From Desulfurococcales archaeon (GTDB taxonomy: Archaea > Thermoproteota > Thermoprotei_A > Sulfolobales > Fervidicoccaceae), in NCBI GenBank assembly GCA_027048265.1, contig JALTXS010000161.1, positions 1-38,679 of the forward strand: a stretch of 38,679 nucleotides of DNA, read 5' to 3'. How positions within the stretch are numbered: the first letter of the stretch is position 1; every line of letters begins with the position of its first letter. Under the pieces are notes generated by a model that had not been told where the DNA came from, did not search any database, and saw nothing but the letters and a program-made list of their open reading frames with translations. The translations under genes and the position numbers were made by a program. Below, one piece after another: positions 7,947 through 17,017 of this stretch.

Positions 7947-9147
7947 TGATTTTATACTGGTCTCGCTCAAGTCGCTTACTGCCAGGAAGACACGGGTAGT
8001 GTTGACCCTGTTCAGCGTCGCTGTCGGCGTGGCTACCATACTTGCCCTCGTTGCCCAGACCGCAGGTATAAGTCAGAGCATACAGGAGACCCTGGAGAAA
8101 ATGGGGCCTGAGACCATATTCGTCTTCAGCAGCAGGCTCACTCCCAGCGATATAGAGGCTGTTAAGAGGATACCTGGGGTCAGGGACGCTGAGCCTATGA
8201 TTACTCTTATAACGAACGTTTACGTGGGGGGAGAGAAGCTCCAGCAGCAGATTGTCCTGGGGGTGACCCCCAAGGGTCTTGAGATGTTCCTTTCTGATAT
8301 AAAGCTGCTTGACGGCACCGTGTTCCCTGACACAAAGGCCCCTTTGGCCCTAATCGGGTACAACGTAGGCTACGATCACCTGAGGGAGAGGCAGAAAGTC
8401 TTTGCAGGGCAGCCGATTTTCATGGAGGTCGGCTCGGGCGGCGATGTTAGGCTCGTGAGACTCACTGTGTCGGGTGTCATGGACAGGTATGGTGCACTCG
8501 CGTTCCTCAGACCCGATGACATAATTTTCATACCACTGAGGAGTGCCCAGGACATCCTGGGCAGTGCGACTTACAATAGGATTATAGTGAAAGCTGTTAG
8601 CGTGGACCAGGTGGACCCTGTCGTCGAGAGTATTTCTAACATGTTCGGAGAGAACGCCATGCCTGTCTCCGCCCAGCAGATCGGAGAGGCCTTCCAAACA
8701 GTGGTCAGGCAACTCAGCTTTCTCATGGCAGGTATAGCAGGCATTAGCCTCGTCGTAGCCAGCCTGGGCATACTTAACACAATGCTCATAACCGTGCTTG
8801 AGAGAACACGTGAGATTGGCACCTATAAGGCCCTGGGCTACAAGAACAGGCATGTCCTCCTCATGATACTCGTTGAGGGGACCCTCATAGGCTTCATGGG
8901 GGGGCTAGTAGGAGTGGGCATGGGTGTCGCGGGCTCCCTAGCAATACCCAAGATAATCGCCCGCAGGGCTGCAGAGAGGGCATCGGCCTTCGAGGCGCCC
9001 GCTCCCATCGGGTACACGCCAGTCATAGACCCCCAAATCATACTCCTGGCTCTAGGAGTCGCTGTTCTAGTGAGCATGATCTCGAGCCTATACCCTGCTT
9101 GGAGGGCGGCTCGGATGGACCCTGTGAGAGCCCTGAGGTACGAGTAG
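7939..9147 (+). CDS. ABC transporter permease, FtsX/MacB-type
   Basis: 402 aa; 'MISDFILVSLKSLTARKTRVVLTLFSVAVGVATILAL' N-terminus, 'GILNTMLITVLERTREIGTYKALGYKNRHVL' and 'SSLYPAWRAARMDPVRALRYE' typical of the family. Confidence 0.94.
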   Translation: MISDFILVSLKSLTARKTRVVLTLFSVAVGVATILALVAQTAGISQSIQETLEKMGPETIFVFSSRLTPSDIEAVKRIPGVRDAEPMITLITNVYVGGEKLQQQIVLGVTPKGLEMFLSDIKLLDGTVFPDTKAPLALIGYNVGYDHLRERQKVFAGQPIFMEVGSGGDVRLVRLTVSGVMDRYGALAFLRPDDIIFIPLRSAQDILGSATYNRIIVKAVSVDQVDPVVESISNMFGENAMPVSAQQIGEAFQTVVRQLSFLMAGIAGISLVVASLGILNTMLITVLERTREIGTYKALGYKNRHVLLMILVEGTLIGFMGGLVGVGMGVAGSLAIPKIIARRAAERASAFEAPAPIGYTPVIDPQIILLALGVAVLVSMISSLYPAWRAARMDPVRALRYE

Positions 9148-9165
9148 CCTCGAGCTTCAGGCGCC

Positions 9166-9181
9166 GCCCACGTTCGTGGGC
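9166..9181 (+). terminator. GC-rich hairpin just downstream of the ABC operon (possible transcript 3'-end element)
   Basis: GCCCACGTTCGTGGGC, 7-bp palindromic stem, 19 nt after the permease stop codon. Confidence 0.3.
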
Positions 9182-9269
9182 CTATATTGGAATTGTTATC
9201 CATTATTATCCTCAGAACGTGATAGAAAAACGAGCCCATCACATAACCCTACGGGAGAAGGGGTGCCTG

Positions 9270-10469
9270 TTGCACAGGAACCTGAAGGCCATGCTGGTCT
9301 ATGTGCTTATGTTCTCCTTCGCTATGAACACGTTTAGGATATACTATCCCTACTACCTTGCAGAGAGGGGGCTTGAGCTAAACACTATTGGAGGGCTTAC
9401 TGGCATAGGCCTACTGGCATCGGCCATAGCACTCCCCCTCGCAGGAGCTCTAATAGACACGGTTGGACGGAAACCCGTAATCCTGATGACAAGCCTAATG
9501 ATAACCGTAGCATCCCTCATAGCACTAGCCCCCCTCAGCCTGCCCCTAGTGGTCCTGGCACTGTTTTTCTTCTACACAGCCTTCGTCACAGGTAACCCCG
9601 CGCGGAGTTCCCTAATCGCCGACAGCGTTCCCCCAGAAAGGCTGGGGGCAGCCTTCGGCCTCATCGCCACTTTCTTCAGCATATCTAGAGTCCTCTCACC
9701 ATACCCTGCAGGTCTTGTTGCTGAGAAAATGGGCTACGCCCGACTGTTCTCCCTGATACTGGTTCTAGCCCTCGCCAGCCTCGTGTTCGCTGCAATCGCG
9801 TTCAAGGAAACCCTGACCGATAGGAGGCTCCCCCATCCAAGCGAGCTACGAGCCCGGTTGATTGAGACGGTTAAGGTACATCCCCGCGAGAGAACAGTCA
9901 TAGAGTTTATGGTGATGGACAGGATTGCCTGGTCGCTCTGGTTCCCCCTCCTCACGCCGTATCTCAAAGTCGCCTACGGTCTCGAGCCTGCCGAGGTGGG
10001 TGTACTTATGACCTTGGTCGATGTCGTGGGTGTTTTCACCCAGTATGGAGTAGGCATTGCTGCCGACAGAATAGGGGCACTCAAGCCCCTCATGCTAAGC
10101 GAGGTTGCCGGCATTACTATAGGCACGCTAATGTATGTGGGGCTACCCAAAAACCTCCTGCCAGTCGCCATGGTTCTATTGGGCATAGCAATATCATCCT
10201 GGATACCCGCGTACAACACGCTACTCTCACGCATATCCCCATCCCCCGGGGAAAGGGGGCGTCTGTTCGCAAAGTCCAACTTCTACAGAACAATCGTGGG
10301 GAGCCCCTCCTCCGGCCTGGGGGGATGGATGTTCTCCCACATAGGCCTAGGCTCCCCGTTTGCCACAAGCGCGGTTCTCCTAACCATGGTGGTTGTAAGG
10401 TATTACCCCAGGCTTAAGAGGGAAACCAATGGTGGGAGACCCACCATCGTCCATATACCGGAGAAGTAA
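9270..10469 (+). CDS. Major facilitator superfamily transporter
   Basis: Multiple TM segments and MFS-type loop 'GALIDTVGRKPVILMTSLMI'. The ORF track starts at 9099 inside the permease; the plausible start is TTG 9270 or ATG 9291. Confidence 0.85.
   Translation: MHRNLKAMLVYVLMFSFAMNTFRIYYPYYLAERGLELNTIGGLTGIGLLASAIALPLAGALIDTVGRKPVILMTSLMITVASLIALAPLSLPLVVLALFFFYTAFVTGNPARSSLIADSVPPERLGAAFGLIATFFSISRVLSPYPAGLVAEKMGYARLFSLILVLALASLVFAAIAFKETLTDRRLPHPSELRARLIETVKVHPRERTVIEFMVMDRIAWSLWFPLLTPYLKVAYGLEPAEVGVLMTLVDVVGVFTQYGVGIAADRIGALKPLMLSEVAGITIGTLMYVGLPKNLLPVAMVLLGIAISSWIPAYNTLLSRISPSPGERGRLFAKSNFYRTIVGSPSSGLGGWMFSHIGLGSPFATSAVLLTMVVVRYYPRLKRETNGGRPTIVHIPEK
10429..10447. repeat. Perfect 8-bp inverted repeat, 3-nt loop, near the 3' end of the MFS gene
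   Basis: ATGGTGGG AGA CCCACCAT. Confidence 0.85.
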
Positions 10470-11420
10470 TTATCCCACCCGGCCTAAAATTACTATAAGG
10501 GGGAACGATCTCTCATCGAGTCCCTTCCAAACAACATAGTCTTGCTCACCACATCGGTGGTCCTCATATACTTCCCCCTCGTGCTCCCTTACACGCTCAT
10601 ATTGTTTTCTGTGATGGTGCCTTTCATCTCCTCTGTCCTCATCATCGTTGTGGTGCACCTTCTCTGCGTTATCACATTCTCCATCAGGGGGCCTCGGTTC
10701 TAAGTGTCTGGAATCTAGGTACGGGTAAGCGTGTTTTCCATCAACGTGTATAAATCCCAACCACAGCTCAACCTCTTCTCCAATACTTTGGCTTTGATAC
10801 AAGGGACGGGCATGTACAGTATAGCCTTCTTCCTCTCCCATGTACTCTACCCAAATCTCCATCAATAATCCTTCAATATCCATAACCTTGGGGTTATCAC
10901 GCGTGTTTGCAATAGTAAGAACAGAGTAGTCCGTCGGAGTAAGGGTGCAGGGCAGCTCGTACTTGAACGAGTCGCTTATCGAGTACCTCCCCGTTATTTT
11001 AAGAACAATGTTACCTGGGCTAATACTCCTCGGCGTGGCGAAGACGAGCTCCTGTGCTTCCCCCGGCACTAGTATATCATTGTAGGGTGCTACTGGATCC
11101 ATGACTTGAGCCAGGGTGTCGTCTATGTATACGTAGAGCCTTATGTCGTGAAGTGGGAGAGGGTCTTTCCCATTGTTCCTAACAGTTATTCCAAGTAGAA
11201 TACAGGTGTCTGGACGCTCTTCGTCTTGAACCGGGATCACTTCTTCTACGAGCATCTTGCCCAGTATCGGCCCGGCGCTTGCTCTAGTATCTTCCCCACC
11301 TATGCTGTTAACAGCGCTGTATATTCCCACTAAAGATACTATTGTGAGGACAAGCAGGAGTATTACTGTCAGGGGCTGACTGTTGCCTTTGGCCCTTGAG
11401 CTGGTGTTTCTGTTTATCAT
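10470..11420 (-). CDS. Type IV pilin-like protein (archaeal class III signal-peptide-like N-terminus) with unusual charged C-terminal tail
   Basis: 316 aa; 'SRAKGNSQPLTVILLLVLTIVSLVGIYSAVNSIGGEDTRASAGPILGKMLVEEVIPVQDEERPDTCILLGITVRNN', paralogous to the ORF at 11544-12374. Confidence 0.65.
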   Translation of the reverse strand: MINRNTSSRAKGNSQPLTVILLLVLTIVSLVGIYSAVNSIGGEDTRASAGPILGKMLVEEVIPVQDEERPDTCILLGITVRNNGKDPLPLHDIRLYVYIDDTLAQVMDPVAPYNDILVPGEAQELVFATPRSISPGNIVLKITGRYSISDSFKYELPCTLTPTDYSVLTIANTRDNPKVMDIEGLLMEIWVEYMGEEEGYTVHARPLYQSQSIGEEVELWLGFIHVDGKHAYPYLDSRHLEPRPPDGECDNAEKVHHNDDEDRGDERHHHRKQYERVREHEGEVYEDHRCGEQDYVVWKGLDERSFPLIVILGRVG

Positions 11421-11543
11421 ATTAGCACCGTTGTAAATACAGTAATATGTATATATTATACTTGTTTACATGAAGTAGTATTTTTATTTTGTTATTTTAT
11501 TCCCAAACTTGAATATAGGCTATGAGAACCGGACGACACTAGA

Positions 11544-12374
11544 CTAGCGTAGCAGGCTCCAGAGAACCGTTACTTTCTCGTAATCCCCTAGGCTTACGGG
11601 GCCTAAGTAGCCCATGTAGACCTCTCCGGGAACATATTCTGTTGGGTTATGGAAAACTGGTCCATGCGGGGAGCCTATAGTCTCGCGGAGCACGACCTCT
11701 CCTCTTATAGTTCCCGGGGGTAGGGTGGTGTTCACGGTTATATTGAACCAGACCATGACGCTGTTAGAACCCGCATCGCTTAGCCATAGGGTTATGGACA
11801 GGTTGCCGAGTCTTAGGGTCCTGGCCTCCTCACTCCCCTCGGATAGTGTCATCGTGCCTCCTCTACCAAGTGTGCAGGGCATGTGTTTCCTTATTATACT
11901 GGATGAGGGCGTGTCCTGTGATAGTCTTACCTCGATATAACTGGGGTCGATGCGGCTGTTGGGATAGTATATTGCCGTAAACGAGTTTCCGGGCTGTATT
12001 GTCTCTCTTCTCCACGAAAACACACGCTCGCCTAGTATCGTGCGCTCATTTGTTCTTATGAATATGGGGGTGAGGTCTGTGCTTATGGGCTCTCTAGTAG
12101 GATTCCTGACCACTATTCCTATGGCGTAGCAGTAGTTGGGTTTTTCCTCGTCGACCAGTGGAACGACCTCTTCTATTAAGGTACCTCCTAGGAGCGAGGC
12201 TCTGCTGTCCTCTCCCAGCGCTATTCCGAAGTTTGCCATGGTCGAGTGTATGACCACTATGGAGGTCACTATTATCAGTGTTAGCAGGATTAGCGCTAGT
12301 GTCTGTGACAGGGTCTTATGTCTTGTTCTTTCCGTATTCCCCTCCATGGCACCCACTCTGATGTGCTCAAACAC
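11544..12374 (-). CDS. Type IV pilin-like protein, paralogue of the downstream gene
   Basis: 276 aa; 'RTRHKTLSQTLALILLTLIIVTSIVVIHSTMANFGIALGEDSRASLLGGTLIEEVVPLVDEEKPNYCYAIGIVVRNP'. Start is GTG 12374 or ATG 12347. Confidence 0.68.
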   Translation of the reverse strand: MFEHIRVGAMEGNTERTRHKTLSQTLALILLTLIIVTSIVVIHSTMANFGIALGEDSRASLLGGTLIEEVVPLVDEEKPNYCYAIGIVVRNPTREPISTDLTPIFIRTNERTILGERVFSWRRETIQPGNSFTAIYYPNSRIDPSYIEVRLSQDTPSSSIIRKHMPCTLGRGGTMTLSEGSEEARTLRLGNLSITLWLSDAGSNSVMVWFNITVNTTLPPGTIRGEVVLRETIGSPHGPVFHNPTEYVPGEVYMGYLGPVSLGDYEKVTVLWSLLR

Positions 12375-12396
12375 TTTAATGTATATTATTTACTGG

Positions 12397-12410
12397 TTTT
12401 TATATAGTTT
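12397..12410 (-). promoter_or_regulatory. Putative TATA box for the pilin-like gene at 11544-12374
   Basis: Minus strand AAACTATATAAAAA, about 25-35 nt upstream of the GTG at 12374. Confidence 0.45.
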
Positions 12411-12498
12411 CTCTATTACACCAAATGATACTCTCAATAAACAAGATTACCTCCACTCACCGGAAATGTAAGATAAACAACAGCGGGGACAGTCGGGG

Positions 12499-13137
12499 AT
12501 GAACAGTCACGCCGAGAAGGCCTTAATACCACTAATGGCCGTCCTGACGGCTCTCACCGCCCAACTCCGGATAATGGTTGGCCCAATACCCTACACTCTC
12601 CAGAACACAGCAGTTGTCCTGGCAGGACTCCTATTATCCCCGAGGAACGCTTTCTACTCAATGATGATATACATCATGCTCATAGGCCTTGGCCTTCCAC
12701 TCGCATCGGGATTCAGGGGCGGGTTACCCGTACTGTTCGGGTATACTGCAGGTTATCTATGGGGCTTCCTAATCAGCGCGCCCCTGATATCAATACTAGC
12801 TCGAATATTCCTGAGAAACAGGGGAAAGAACCTGACTGGGCTTAACGCAACTGATAAGGTGGCACTAGTTATCCTCTCAGCCCTGGGCATGCTACCCACT
12901 TACTTGCTGGGATTCGCTGTTTTCACACACTATGCCATACCCGGTTCCCCGCTATATGAGTGGTCACTATCATCATTAGAATACCTTCAAATAGACGCGG
13001 ATGGATGGCTCCTTACTTTCACTGCTAGCGTCCTCATATTCCTCCCCGAGGACCTGCTAATAGACCACCCCCTAGCGGTTCTGCTTGCATCTGGACTCCA
13101 CAGACACCTTGTTGAGAGGGGATTCGGAGACGGATAG
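12499..13137 (+). CDS. bioY: Biotin transporter BioY (ECF S component)
   Basis: 212 aa; 'VGPIPYTLQNTAVVLAGLLLSPRNAFYSMMIYIMLIGLGLPLASGFRGGLPVLFGYTAGYLWGF' is BioY-like. Confidence 0.92.
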   Translation: MNSHAEKALIPLMAVLTALTAQLRIMVGPIPYTLQNTAVVLAGLLLSPRNAFYSMMIYIMLIGLGLPLASGFRGGLPVLFGYTAGYLWGFLISAPLISILARIFLRNRGKNLTGLNATDKVALVILSALGMLPTYLLGFAVFTHYAIPGSPLYEWSLSSLEYLQIDADGWLLTFTASVLIFLPEDLLIDHPLAVLLASGLHRHLVERGFGDG

Positions 13138-14398
13138 ACAAGCCCTATACGCAAAAATCTCTAGAATAGTCTCCCCCAGAGGACAGGTTATCTTAAGAGA
13201 TGTAGATATCGAGATAGGAGAGCCTGGGCTCTACTGGATTGCGGGCGATACCGGCAGTGGTAAAACCACCCTCCTAAAGGCCCTCGCTGGCCTGATACCA
13301 AACGTATACAAGGGATATAGTGCAGAGGCCCTGATAAGAGTCTGGGGCAGGGCTCCCCAACAGGCGGCCTCGGAGGGCATGCTGGACCTTGTACCCAACC
13401 CGTCCACGTTAAGATTCCTGACAAACCGGGTGCGTGACGAGCTCGCGCTGAACCGGGCACCTAAGGAGGTATGGGAGGCCCTCAGGCCCCACCTGGGTAA
13501 GCCTGTATATGTTCTTTCCGACGGCGAGAAGTACCTGGTAATAACACTCCTATCGCTCAGTACTGGGGAGAGGAGGCTTTTAATGCTGGACGAGCCCCAG
13601 TCCAACCTCGATGACGAGAATCTGGATAGGATAGCCTCCCTGTTTGAAGCCCATGCGGATAACAGGGAAGTCATTATTGTTGCCACAATGCATGGCAGCA
13701 GAAAGGAGACAACCTTGGGGAGAGACCTGCTAAGCCTTCCAAATAACAGCAAACCTACAGCTAAGGGACTCCCCTTGCCGCGGGAGCCTGAGGGTGACGC
13801 TAGTCTCCTGATTGAGGACTGTAGCTTCGCCTACCCGGGGAGGCCTTTGTTCAAAGAACTCTCGCTAAAACTGGGACCAGGGGACGCTGTAGCGATAACT
13901 GGTGCCAATGGTAGCGGTAAGACCACCTTGCTTAAGCTCTCAAGCGGTATTATGAAATGCAGTGTGGGGCATGCGCGTAGGAAGGGTATTGTCAGGATAA
14001 TACCCTCTCCCCACTCCCATGTTTTCTTCAAGCGTACCATACTAGAGGAGCTCAAATACCCTGCGGATATGGCTGGCTATGACGTAGGGAAAGTGTTGGA
14101 GGAAATTGGGCTCTGGAGAGAGAGACATAGGGATCCTTACACTCTCAGCACAGGTGAAGCAAGGATACTTCTATACGCGAGGCACCTTATAGAAGGCCCC
14201 AATATACTCGTGGTGGACGAGCCCCTGAGGGGGTTAAGCGAGGAGTTAAGAAAGATAGTATTGGACTCACTGAGGAGGTTTAGGGATGCTGGTGGCATAG
14301 TGTTGGCTGCAATGCTTAGGCCCTGGGAGGCACGGGGTGTCTTCGACAAAGTTTATGCAATAGATGGGAGGGGGAGCCTGGTTGAGGTCTCTTTGTAA
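13085..14398 (+). CDS. ECF transporter ATPase with two fused ATP-binding domains
   Basis: 437 aa; two Walker A motifs 'GDTGSGKTT' and 'GANGSGKTT', two Walker B 'LLMLDEPQSNLD' and 'ILVVDEPLRGLS'. Overlaps the bioY end; start is one of several TTG codons. Confidence 0.92.
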   Translation: MHLDSTDTLLRGDSETDRQALYAKISRIVSPRGQVILRDVDIEIGEPGLYWIAGDTGSGKTTLLKALAGLIPNVYKGYSAEALIRVWGRAPQQAASEGMLDLVPNPSTLRFLTNRVRDELALNRAPKEVWEALRPHLGKPVYVLSDGEKYLVITLLSLSTGERRLLMLDEPQSNLDDENLDRIASLFEAHADNREVIIVATMHGSRKETTLGRDLLSLPNNSKPTAKGLPLPREPEGDASLLIEDCSFAYPGRPLFKELSLKLGPGDAVAITGANGSGKTTLLKLSSGIMKCSVGHARRKGIVRIIPSPHSHVFFKRTILEELKYPADMAGYDVGKVLEEIGLWRERHRDPYTLSTGEARILLYARHLIEGPNILVVDEPLRGLSEELRKIVLDSLRRFRDAGGIVLAAMLRPWEARGVFDKVYAIDGRGSLVEVSL

Positions 14399-15029
14399 CT
14401 CGATGCATGCAAGCTCCTCCGAGAATAGAGGAATTACTAGGGGTGCCCTACTACCCTTATTCCTGATGTTAATCGTGGGAATCACTGCGTTCACTGGAAG
14501 CTCTCTGGTCGTCGTCATGCTCTTCATAGTCCTTACAGCTTACGTTGCTATCCGCTCGCCCGTCATGCTTTTGGCCTCGGCTAGGTTTTTACTGGTGTTC
14601 GCTGGGGTGTTTATTGCTACCGGGTCTTTTTTCCAGGTCCTAGTGGGCGTGTTCTCTCCCGAGCACTTGTTGCTAGGAGTGCTGAGGTTGACTGTTCTCA
14701 CGCTGGGGGGTCTCGCCGCGTATAGTATGATGGACACCGTGGCCTTTGTTAGGCTACTGTCTAGGGTGTCACCTGGGGTCGCGCTAACCTACTTAGCTGC
14801 GCTAAGGCTCGTCTCCCTCGCTTTATGCCTATCGGGCGACATATGGGGTGTTATAAGGGTTAACGGATACAGGCCCGGCGGGCTGAGAGAGAGGCTGGGT
14901 TTGCTCACTACTGGTCTAAGGGCCTTGGCTCACAACCTTTTGGACCAGTCCCTTCTCCTCGCAGAGGCCCAGTACCTACAGGGCCGATATATATTGTCTA
15001 GGACTGTAAAGGGGAGAGGGAATGGTTAG
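14364..15029 (+). CDS. ECF transporter T component (EcfT/CbiQ-like)
   Basis: 221 aa hydrophobic; 'ALAHNLLDQSLLLAEAQYLQGRY' resembles the coupling-helix region; overlaps the upstream ATPase gene. Confidence 0.82.
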   Translation: MGGGAWLRSLCNSMHASSSENRGITRGALLPLFLMLIVGITAFTGSSLVVVMLFIVLTAYVAIRSPVMLLASARFLLVFAGVFIATGSFFQVLVGVFSPEHLLLGVLRLTVLTLGGLAAYSMMDTVAFVRLLSRVSPGVALTYLAALRLVSLALCLSGDIWGVIRVNGYRPGGLRERLGLLTTGLRALAHNLLDQSLLLAEAQYLQGRYILSRTVKGRGNG

Positions 15030-15064
15030 GTTTTTGCACCATCCCATCCCTATCTTCAACCTGG

Positions 15065-15961
15065 GTGGGGGCGTCAGAGTTGCATGTTAGGATAATCGCA
15101 GCGGACAGCATGGGTGTAAGGAGTCTTGCAACTCAGGTGGAAATGTGTAGCGTAAAGGTGGGTCTCGACCTAGGCGCTTCCCTCGCACCTACACGCTTTG
15201 GCTTACCGCCTCACCCTATTGAGATGGAAAGGCTTGGGAAGCTGCGAGGAGAGGCGCTGAGGGCGTTGGAGTCCTCCGAGGTGGTTACAATCACTCACTA
15301 CCACTATGACCACTACATGAGGGACCAACCTGGATCCTATGAGGGGAAAACCCTCCTGGTTAAACACCCTTTAAAGGACATCAACTCCAGCCAAAGGTCC
15401 AGAGCTCGGTTCTTCCTGGAGAAATTGGGAGTCGCTGAGACGGCCCGGGTTATATACGCGGATGGCGAGATGGTAGCGATTGGTGATCTCAGGATAGAGT
15501 TTTCCCCACCTGTATGGCACGGCGAGCCTGGTACTAGGGTGGGTAAGGTCCTTATGGTGAGACTCCAATGCGGTGACAAGACGCTGATCTTTACAAGCGA
15601 CGTACAGGGACCGGCAGATGACACTGCATTAGAGGTCCTCGAGAGATGGCGAACACCTCGTCCGAAGCTCGTCATCCTGGGAGGGCCACCCACTTATTTC
15701 GCGGGTTACAAGGTACCGGTACATGCAGTTAAGCGGGGGCTTGAAGGCATGCTAAAGGTAATAAGAACACTGAAACCCGAAACATTGGTCGCAGACCACC
15801 ATCTTGTGAGGGACCCCAAGTACAGGGAGAGGATACAGCAACACGTAGAGGAGGCTGAGAGATTGGGCGTTAGGCTAGTGACTGCGGCTGAATACATGGG
15901 AAGCAAGCCAGAGCCCCTGGAAGCGTTCAGGAAACACCTCTGGAAAGATAATCCGGTCTAA
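15065..15961 (+). CDS. Metallo-beta-lactamase-fold hydrolase (UPF0282-like)
   Basis: 298 aa; 'VRIIAADSMGVRSLATQVE', 'THYHYDHYM' and 'TLVADHHLVRD' metal-binding motifs. True start may be slightly downstream. Confidence 0.85.
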   Translation: MGASELHVRIIAADSMGVRSLATQVEMCSVKVGLDLGASLAPTRFGLPPHPIEMERLGKLRGEALRALESSEVVTITHYHYDHYMRDQPGSYEGKTLLVKHPLKDINSSQRSRARFFLEKLGVAETARVIYADGEMVAIGDLRIEFSPPVWHGEPGTRVGKVLMVRLQCGDKTLIFTSDVQGPADDTALEVLERWRTPRPKLVILGGPPTYFAGYKVPVHAVKRGLEGMLKVIRTLKPETLVADHHLVRDPKYRERIQQHVEEAERLGVRLVTAAEYMGSKPEPLEAFRKHLWKDNPV

Positions 15962-16138
15962 ATCTAAATCATGAAAAACGACCCAGACCAGCTGTTATTT
16001 CCGCGCATCCCTGCCATACCAATTAGCTGGCCTTTGGCTGTTGAGAAGCCTTGAGTAATTACAATTTATGGTTTCGAAATTCACGAAGTAAAAACGTACC
16101 CCTAAAAACTCTTGGGGAACCTCTATGCGGAGGGGGAG

Positions 16139-17017
16139 TTATTGGCCCTTTTCTAGTATTTGCTTTGCTATCTGTGCCACCTCAAGGGGGGTCTTACCAA
16201 CTTTGGCGCCTGCGCTCTCCAAGGCTTTTATCTTAGACTCCGCTGTTCCCCTTCCCCCCTCTATTATGGCACCCGCGTGGCCCATTCTCTTACCTGAGGG
16301 AGCGGTTATTCCGGCAATGTAGCCCACGACGGGTTTGGTCATTTTGCTTTTTATGTACTCCGCGGCTTCTTCTTCAGCCGTGCCACCGATTTCGCCTATT
16401 AGTATGACAAGCTTTGTCTGGGGGTCCTTCTCGAACTTTTCGAGCACTTCCACAAAAGTCAGGCCGACTATCCTGTCGCCTCCGATGCCCAGGACTGTTG
16501 ACTGACCAACGTAAAGGCTGGTTAGGTAGGCTCCTACCTGGTACGTGAGGGTACCGCTTCTCGACACTATGCCCACAGGCCCTGGTTTGAAGACGTGTGT
16601 GGGCATTATCCCTAGGTGGGTCTCACCTACGCTGAGTATGCCGGGCGTGTTTGGACCGATTAGTGTCACTCCCTCCTTCTTTGCCTTGTGGTACATCTTC
16701 AGCTCGTCATGCACAGGTATGCCCTCAGTGATCACTACCACGGTTTTTAGACCGGCTTCCACGGCTTCCATGAAAGCGTCGGCCGCGAAGGGGGCGGGCA
16801 CGAATATTATGCTGGCGTCAGCTCCGGTCTGTTTTACTGCTTTTTCCACGGTATTGTAAACTGGGACTCCATGCACACTCTGGCCCTCCTTGCCCGGGGT
16901 TACGCCCGCTACTATACGTGTGCCGTACTTCAGCATCCTCTCTGTGTGGAAGCGTCCTTGGCTACCGGTTATACCCTGTACTATAACCTTGGTGTTACGG
17001 TCTACTATTATCGCCAT
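16139..17017 (-). CDS. sucD: Succinyl-CoA synthetase (ADP-forming) alpha subunit
   Basis: 292 aa; '[33 protein letters not shown]', 'GPNTPGI', active-site region '[19 protein letters not shown]'. Confidence 0.97.
   Translation of the reverse strand: MAIIVDRNTKVIVQGITGSQGRFHTERMLKYGTRIVAGVTPGKEGQSVHGVPVYNTVEKAVKQTGADASIIFVPAPFAADAFMEAVEAGLKTVVVITEGIPVHDELKMYHKAKKEGVTLIGPNTPGILSVGETHLGIMPTHVFKPGPVGIVSRSGTLTYQVGAYLTSLYVGQSTVLGIGGDRIVGLTFVEVLEKFEKDPQTKLVILIGEIGGTAEEEAAEYIKSKMTKPVVGYIAGITAPSGKRMGHAGAIIEGGRGTAESKIKALESAGAKVGKTPLEVAQIAKQILEKGQ

Noticed and set aside
8350-8853. 167-aa His/Cys-containing minus ORF opposite the FtsX permease
   Set aside because: Antisense to a well-supported permease; no independent evidence.
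15962-16138. Possible C/D-box sRNA in the intergenic region
   Set aside because: No convincing paired C (RUGAUGA) and D (CUGA) boxes with proper spacing.
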